Source: an uncultured Pseudomonadota bacterium
GTDB lineage: Bacteria > Pseudomonadota > Gammaproteobacteria > Burkholderiales > Methylophilaceae
Length of the DNA: 11,285 nucleotides
Assembly (NCBI GenBank): GCA_903860085.1
Contig: CAIOPD010000126.1
Span: forward strand, 1-11,285
Direction of reading: 5' to 3'
Made by a program: the position numbers and the translations under genes. Positions 7,380-11,285 of the stretch are shown here, in pieces (the first letter of the stretch is position 1; the number at the start of each line of letters is the position of its first letter). The notes under the pieces were generated by a model. That model was not told the DNA's origin. It made no database searches and saw only the letters and a program-made list of their open reading frames with translations.

Positions 7380-8858
7380 CTACTCAGTTTGTTTAAGGTC
7401 GTGATCAAATATCACGACGGGGCTATTCAAGGCTTGCGTCCAACCACCGCCCATGGCTCTGTATAGTGAAATCCAAGCCAACACTCGCTCATTAGTTAAA
7501 GTAACAACATTCGTTTGTGCCTGTAAATCAGCGCGACGCGCGTCTTCCAAGTCAAATAAGTTTGCCAAACTAGCTTGGTAACGCATTTGAGTAGCTGCTA
7601 ATGAAATCTTAAAGCCATCTGCGGCTTTATTTACATCCTCAAGTCGTTGTGAAGTGCTGTTAAGTTTAGCCATTGCTTCCTCAACCTCTCGCACCGCATT
7701 ACGCGCCACACTTTCATAAGTATTTTTAGCGGCCTCATACTGGGCTTTCGCTGCAGTTATATTGGCTGCTCGTATACCTGCATCAAAAATCGGCAATGAC
7801 ACTGCTACTGGTCCTATAGACCAAGTGGTTCCATCGGTGATTTTACCCGTGGTCCTAGGGAAAAAGGTACGCATAGTATTATCATAAGTGAGCCCTATAT
7901 TGCCAGCTAAACTTAAACGCGGGTAACGCTGTGCCTGACTAACAGTGACTTCAAAGCCGGCCGCTGCGACGTTGCGCTCAGCATTCAGTACATCTGGGCG
8001 CTGCAGTAATAAATTGGCAGGTATTTGATTAACTGTAATGCCTTTTGGCGTTGGCATCACCGCACTATCTTTTGCTAGTGCATTGCGTAAATCAGACTCG
8101 GGTATGGCAGTAAGCGCAACCAAACTTTTAACCATTAAAGTGCATTGCAGCGATTGTCTTTTAAATTGGCTAGAAGCTTCTGCAGCAATTGCTAAAGCTT
8201 GGCTGGCACTGGCAGGTGCTAAAAATCCAGCATTCGCACTTAAGTTACTAAGCCGTGCTGTTTCTGCATTAGATTCCGCACTTTTTTTGGCGATATTGTT
8301 TAAGTTTTCACATAAGCGATAGTCCAAATATTGAGTTGCAGTTTGCGCTGCCACAATCACGCGAGCCTCATGCCATAGTGCTGAATTCCCACTTAACTGC
8401 GCTTGCTTTTCATTCTTGTCGGCCTTATTCTTACCCCAAACATCAAGCTCCCAGCTAGTGTTAAGGCTGATGTTAGCGGTATTTCCGGTTGGGAAAACCA
8501 CGCCATTATGATTGCGACTTGCACTAGCATCTGCTGTGAGGCTTGGTAATAGTTGTCCCTCGGTTAAGGTGACTGCAGCTTGCGCTGCAATTACTCGTGC
8601 TTTTGCACTTTCTATGTCGGGACTGACCTTCTGTGCGGCTTCAATCAGCTGCAATAAAACTGGGTCATTAAACTGTTGCCACCAATTTTTAAGGTCTGTC
8701 AGCTTGCCGTCATGTGCCTGCTTGAAAGGTAATGGTTCAATCCAGGCTGCTGGCGCTGCAATCTGGCGATACTTGGCTAGTGGCGAAATTGTACAACTGG
8801 CTAATGCCAACACGCTAAGCATTGTGAGTAGAGTTAAAGGTCGTTGAATGTATGTCAT
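7380..8858 (-). CDS. RND efflux outer-membrane lipoprotein, NodT family
   Basis: A 492-residue TolC-like outer-membrane channel of the NodT/OprM lipoprotein type. The signal peptide ends in the lipobox L19-A-S-C22. T23 follows the Cys, not Asp, so sorting to the outer membrane is expected. Family sequences are clear: S-W-E-L-D-V-W-G-K (135-143), L-L-Q-R-P-D-V-L-N-A-E-R (284-295), L-P-I-F-D-A-G-I-R (355-363), and the C-terminal L-Y-R-A-M-G-G-G-W (465-473) that closes OEP domains. Two long Ala-rich helical repeats (about 60-250 and 285-470) build the periplasmic tunnel. It is the first gene of the efflux operon. No good Shine-Dalgarno is visible before the ATG. It shares the 263-bp upstream region with a divergent permease gene. 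Confidence 0.94.
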   Translation of the reverse strand: MTYIQRPLTLLTMLSVLALASCTISPLAKYRQIAAPAAWIEPLPFKQAHDGKLTDLKNWWQQFNDPVLLQLIEAAQKVSPDIESAKARVIAAQAAVTLTEGQLLPSLTADASASRNHNGVVFPTGNTANISLNTSWELDVWGKNKADKNEKQAQLSGNSALWHEARVIVAAQTATQYLDYRLCENLNNIAKKSAESNAETARLSNLSANAGFLAPASASQALAIAAEASSQFKRQSLQCTLMVKSLVALTAIPESDLRNALAKDSAVMPTPKGITVNQIPANLLLQRPDVLNAERNVAAAGFEVTVSQAQRYPRLSLAGNIGLTYDNTMRTFFPRTTGKITDGTTWSIGPVAVSLPIFDAGIRAANITAAKAQYEAAKNTYESVARNAVREVEEAMAKLNSTSQRLEDVNKAADGFKISLAATQMRYQASLANLFDLEDARRADLQAQTNVVTLTNERVLAWISLYRAMGGGWTQALNSPVVIFDHDLKQTE

Positions 8859-9121
8859 GCTTTTAGTGCATTACTTCTCGGCTAAGAACAACAAGTATCA
8901 GTGTTTGAGATGAAATTTCACTAGTATTGTAACGCAAGAATGCTTACCTCCCATTGCTCCACGCTTACAACTTTGCAATTTAGACAAAAAAAGGAGGATA
9001 TCTATCGATATTGGCATGTCAATGGGCTAAAAACTTATGTTCAATCACGACAATTAACGCTATTTCGAACTGCGCTGCGTTAAGATGATGATTACCTAAA
9101 CATAACTTACCAATTAACCCC
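8859..9121. other. Divergent regulatory region between efflux operon and TauE-like gene
   Basis: No gene is seen in these 263 bases, which must hold the promoters of both flanking units. On the minus strand a TACAAT -10-like box (8931-8926) is followed by a perfect 10-bp palindrome TGAAATTTCA (8911-8920) close to the start it would predict, a placement suited to a repressor, but no matching -35 is present. A second imperfect 14-bp palindrome, ATTGGCATGTCAAT, lies at 9010-9023. A perfect Shine-Dalgarno-like AGGAGG at 8992-8997 has no usable start codon behind it. None of these sites can be assigned to a known regulator. Confidence 0.4.
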
Positions 9122-9877
9122 ATGTTAGCTGACCCAAACCTCACCATACTTTTCTTTATTTCCCTTGCTGGGTTTTATGCTGGCACCCAAAACACACTAG
9201 CTGGCGGTGGTTCATTCATCACCTTTCCCGCACTGATGCTTGCAGGTCTTGATCCTTTAGCAGCCAATATCACCTCAACCGTTGCGCTCTTCCCCAACCA
9301 AATCACATCGGCAGCAACTGGTCGTAAATTAGCGGGTGGAATTGGCGAGATAAGCCTAAGAGAACTACTAATCATCAGTGTACTGGGTGGAGCCGTTGGT
9401 GCGTTACTTCTGTTAAACACCCCTGTCACGTTTTTCGCACGCCTGGTCCCTTGGCTCGTGCTGTTTGCCACTGCAGTTTTTACATGGGGCACTTTAAGAA
9501 AAACACCATTGCACGCAGTCAGTTTTGTATCAAACCGAGCGCTTATCACAAGTCAGTTTCTAATAGGCGTCTATGGAGGTTATTTTGGAGGCGGTATTGG
9601 ATTTTTAATGCTGGCAGCTCTAACCGTTGCTGGCCAACAAGTTCGAATGGCTGCCGCCACCAAGAATGTACTTGCAATGGCAATGAACGCATCAGCTGTG
9701 GCTCTATTTGTATTTTCTGGCCAGGTGCATTGGCATGCGGCAATGGCTTTAGCTATCGGCGGCATCGGCGGCGCCTTTGCGGGCAACTATCTATTACATC
9801 GCGTTTCAGCAAAACTGCTACGTGGCTTTGTGATATTAGTGGGTATTGTTCTAACGACCTGGCTATTCTTGCGCTAA
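9122..9877 (+). CDS. TauE/SafE-family membrane permease (putative anion exporter)
   Basis: A 251-residue, almost wholly hydrophobic protein with about seven to eight membrane segments. It shows the internal duplication of the TauE/SafE (DUF81) family: the first half carries A-G-T-Q-N-T-L-A-G-G-G-S (20-31) then A-A-N-I-T-S-T-V-A (47-55), and the second carries G-G-Y-F-G-G-G-I-G (152-160) then A-A-T-K-N-V-L-A (178-185). Members have been linked to export of sulfite, sulfoacetate and other small organosulfur or anionic compounds, but most are uncharacterised and the substrate here is unknown. The ATG at 9122 is the first in frame and gives a full-length protein, but there is no Shine-Dalgarno in front of it (the bases before are C/A-rich). 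The gene ends in tandem TAA codons and converges with the tpiA-secG-tRNA unit. No sulfur-metabolism gene adjoins it. Confidence 0.85.
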   Translation: MLADPNLTILFFISLAGFYAGTQNTLAGGGSFITFPALMLAGLDPLAANITSTVALFPNQITSAATGRKLAGGIGEISLRELLIISVLGGAVGALLLLNTPVTFFARLVPWLVLFATAVFTWGTLRKTPLHAVSFVSNRALITSQFLIGVYGGYFGGGIGFLMLAALTVAGQQVRMAAATKNVLAMAMNASAVALFVFSGQVHWHAAMALAIGGIGGAFAGNYLLHRVSAKLLRGFVILVGIVLTTWLFLR

Positions 9878-9941
9878 TAAAAAAGTACAAAAAGTAACTT
9901 AGGTAAGATTTATACGTTTTTCAATCAGGCTGCATAAAACG

Positions 9942-9964
9942 AAAAAACACGCTATGAAGCGTGT
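9942..9964 (-). terminator. Intrinsic terminator of the tpiA-secG-tRNA-Leu unit
   Basis: ACACGCT (9947-9953) and AGCGTGT (9958-9964) form a perfect 7-bp stem with an ATGA loop. Read on the minus strand the hairpin is followed by a run of T (9947-9942), so it ends transcription coming from the tRNA, whose 3' end is at 10020. On the plus strand no T-tract follows, so it would be a poor terminator for the TauE-like gene. Confidence 0.8.
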
Positions 9965-10019
9965 AATTGCGTAAATATTTTGTATTTAATATGACATTAA
10001 ACTTACTTGTACTACTAAA

Positions 10020-10104
10020 TGGTGCCGGCGAAGAGACTCGAACTCTTACGACCTAAGTCACAACCACCTCAAGGTTGCGTGTCTACCAATTCCACCACGT
10101 CGGC
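10020..10104 (-). tRNA. tRNA-Leu (anticodon GAG)
   Basis: An 85-nt class II tRNA on the minus strand with encoded CCA. It has the acceptor 5' strand GCCGACG, a D arm with GGAATTGGTAGA, the anticodon stem CAACC/GGTTG enclosing TTGAGGT (anticodon GAG at 10070-10068, reading CUC/CUU), a variable arm, and a T arm AAGAG-TTCGAGT-CTCTT. The long variable arm and discriminator A73 fit leucine. One acceptor pair is broken: A5 (10100) faces C68 (10028), while the other six pairs are Watson-Crick. It lies 20 bases after secG and before an intrinsic terminator, so it is probably cut out of a tpiA-secG transcript. E. coli has the same neighbourhood (secG next to the GAG leucine tRNA, leuU). Confidence 0.96.
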
Positions 10105-10124
10105 AATGAGAATGAACTCAAAAA

Positions 10125-10463
10125 TTACTTAGGTACATCCTCCGAACCAGCCGGAGCCGCTGGAGCTGGTTTTGCAGCAGGCACTACACTATCTTGCGTA
10201 ATGCTAGCTTTAATCACACTGCCCGTACCTGACTTGTGACTAGACAAGTAAGCTAACGTTAGGCTGGTAGTAAAAAATATTAATACGCAGATTGCAGTTG
10301 CGCGACTCATAAAGTTTGATGAACCAGATACACCAAATAAGCTACCAGAAGCACCGCTTCCGAATGAAGCGCCCATATCAGCACCTTTGCCGTGTTGCAA
10401 CAGCACTAGACCGATTACACCAAGAGCTGCTAACACATGAATTACTAATACAAATTTTTCCAT
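10125..10463 (-). CDS. secG: Protein translocase subunit SecG
   Basis: A 112-residue small membrane subunit of the SecYEG channel, which assists SecA-driven export. It has two membrane segments (about 4-22 and 55-74). Between them is the family hallmark: L-L-Q-H-G-K-G-A-D-M-G-A-S-F-G from residue 21, then G-S-G-A-S-G-S-L-F-G and F-M-S-R-A-T-A. The Ala/Pro-rich tail (about 95-112) is the usual variable C-terminus. The start at ATG 10463 is preferred because AGGTG (10473-10469) lies 5 bases upstream. An in-frame GTG at 10481 would add six residues and place the Shine-Dalgarno inside the gene. It follows tpiA by 33 bases and precedes tRNA-Leu, the usual proteobacterial order. Confidence 0.95.
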   Translation of the reverse strand: MEKFVLVIHVLAALGVIGLVLLQHGKGADMGASFGSGASGSLFGVSGSSNFMSRATAICVLIFFTTSLTLAYLSSHKSGTGSVIKASITQDSVVPAAKPAPAAPAGSEDVPK

Positions 10464-10496
10464 TTTTTCACCTAATTTCACTAGAAACCACAGCTT

Positions 10497-11249
10497 TTAT
10501 CCTGCAGCCAGACATATTCCTTCAAATTCTTGCGCGTTTAACGAACACCTGCCGATAAGACCACCGTCTATATCCTGCGTAACCATCAATTGTACCGCAT
10601 TTCTCGGCGTTACGCTGCCACCGTAGAGGATTTTAAGACTGTTGGCAGCCACTTTATCTTGGGCTGCAACCTTGCCGCGAATAAACTCATGCATAGATTG
10701 TGCTTGCTCAGCACTGGCGGCCAAACCTGTACCAATCGCCCATATAGGCTCATATGAAACTACTGCATCCGCAAAGACTGAAGCGCCATAAGTGTTGATA
10801 ATAGTATCCAACTGCTTACCCACCACCATTTGCATGACGCCAGCCTCACGCTCAATTAGCGTTTCACCTACGCACAAAATAGGCGTTAAACTATGAGTTT
10901 TAGCCTGCATAAATTTCATGGCAATATTTTCATCTGATTCGCAATATGCCGTTGCACGTTCGGAGTGGCCAATAATCACATAACTAGCACCGAAGTCTTT
11001 CAACATACTAGCACTGACCTCTCCAGTAAATGCCCCTACAGCGTCTTTACTCAGGTTTTGAGCACCCCAAGCAATACTAGTATTTTGTAGCATCGCCTGC
11101 ACTTGTGGGAGATATGGGTAAGGCACACAAACAACAACATCTACGGTTGTAATCAGTGATAATTTTTCAATGTAAGCCGTCAACAGCTCTTGATTTGAGG
11201 CTAAATTGCCATGCATCTTCCAATTGGCAACCACTAATTTTCGACGCAT
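10497..11249 (-). CDS. tpiA: Triose-phosphate isomerase
   Basis: A 250-residue full-length TIM-barrel enzyme that interconverts dihydroxyacetone phosphate and glyceraldehyde 3-phosphate in the cytosol (glycolysis, gluconeogenesis, and the cleavage branch of the ribulose monophosphate cycle in methylotrophs). Catalytic residues are present: N9 and K11 in V-A-N-W-K-M, H95 in I-I-G-H-S-E-R, and E167 in Y-E-P-I-W-A-I-G-T-G with the mobile loop 6 behind it. The L-Y-G-G-S-V sequence is at 208-213. The last phosphate-binding loop reads D-G-G-L-I-G233-R234-C235-S-L, where the family almost always has G-G-A-S-L, an unusual change at a backbone-contact glycine. The start is supported by AAGG at 11258-11255, 5 bases before the ATG. 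A TATATT at 11275-11270 could be its -10 box; any -35 would be outside the window. It is the first gene of the tpiA-secG-tRNA-Leu unit. Confidence 0.97.
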   Translation of the reverse strand: MRRKLVVANWKMHGNLASNQELLTAYIEKLSLITTVDVVVCVPYPYLPQVQAMLQNTSIAWGAQNLSKDAVGAFTGEVSASMLKDFGASYVIIGHSERATAYCESDENIAMKFMQAKTHSLTPILCVGETLIEREAGVMQMVVGKQLDTIINTYGASVFADAVVSYEPIWAIGTGLAASAEQAQSMHEFIRGKVAAQDKVAANSLKILYGGSVTPRNAVQLMVTQDIDGGLIGRCSLNAQEFEGICLAAG

Positions 11250-11285
11250 TTTAACCTTAGTTTGTGTTTAATATATTTTGATTAC

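Noticed and set aside
8038..8847. Plus-strand frames antisense to the outer-membrane efflux lipoprotein gene
   Set aside because: They mirror the Ala/Leu-rich coding strand and have no ribosome sites; the opposite strand carries a lipobox and complete family motifs.
9451..9897. A 148-codon plus-strand frame and two minus-strand frames overlapping the TauE-like gene
   Set aside because: The TauE-like frame has the family repeats and membrane segments, while the overlapping frames read as low-complexity Arg/Ser/Cys/Trp-rich or Pro/Ala-rich sequence with no motif.
9947..9964. Hairpin as terminator of the plus-strand TauE-like gene
   Set aside because: The T-tract is only on the minus-strand side; on the plus strand AATTGCG follows, so it is assigned to the tRNA-Leu unit.
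10464..10481. GTG start for SecG at 10481
   Set aside because: The AGGTG ribosome site lies inside that extension and points to the ATG at 10463, which also gives the usual SecG N-terminus.
1..11285. Mobile element, prophage, toxin-antitoxin, defence system or CRISPR array
   Set aside because: No transposase, integrase, terminal inverted repeat with target duplication, short toxin/antitoxin pair, nuclease-type protein or repeat-spacer array was found on either strand.

Overview
The window looks like chromosome from a free-living, moderately AT-rich betaproteobacterium, most likely near the Nitrosomonadales/Methylophilaceae (methylotroph type). This rests on the tpiA-secG-tRNA-Leu(GAG) block, the style of the Ala/Leu-rich signal peptides, c-type cytochromes with a heme-bearing outer-membrane barrel, and a NodT-type RND efflux operon. 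The assignment is inference from protein style; no rRNA or species marker is present. No transposase, phage gene, CRISPR array or plasmid function was seen.

Left part (1-2457). A small secreted protein runs off the left edge on the minus strand. Next is a two-gene minus-strand redox operon: an outer-membrane protein with one N-terminal CXXCH heme motif fused to a predicted porin-like beta barrel, followed 18 bases later by a periplasmic diheme cytochrome of the c4 type. Upstream of the operon is a perfect FNR-type palindrome (TTGAT-N4-ATCAA with 8-bp arms) centred about 40 bp before the start predicted from a TATATT -10 box. This is the geometry of a class II FNR-activated promoter. A fused heme-porin plus a periplasmic diheme cytochrome is the layout expected for electron transfer across the outer membrane, as in the Cyc2 iron-oxidation pathway, and here it appears to be switched on when oxygen is low. 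This is the most interesting part of the window.

Middle part (2457-8858). A divergent DUF4337-like membrane protein ends at a strong bidirectional terminator. It is followed, on the minus strand, by a tripartite RND efflux operon in the order outer-membrane lipoprotein, membrane-fusion protein, inner-membrane RND pump. The three proteins form one envelope-spanning, proton-driven exporter. No dedicated regulator gene lies beside it in the window.

Right part (8859-11285). A 263-bp divergent intergenic region separates the efflux operon from a plus-strand TauE/SafE-type permease. Converging on that gene is the minus-strand housekeeping unit tpiA-secG-tRNA-Leu(GAG), closed by a hairpin/T-tract terminator. 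Two small oddities lie here: the phosphate-binding loop of TpiA reads G-R-C-S where G-G-A-S is expected, and the tRNA acceptor stem has an A-C mismatch.
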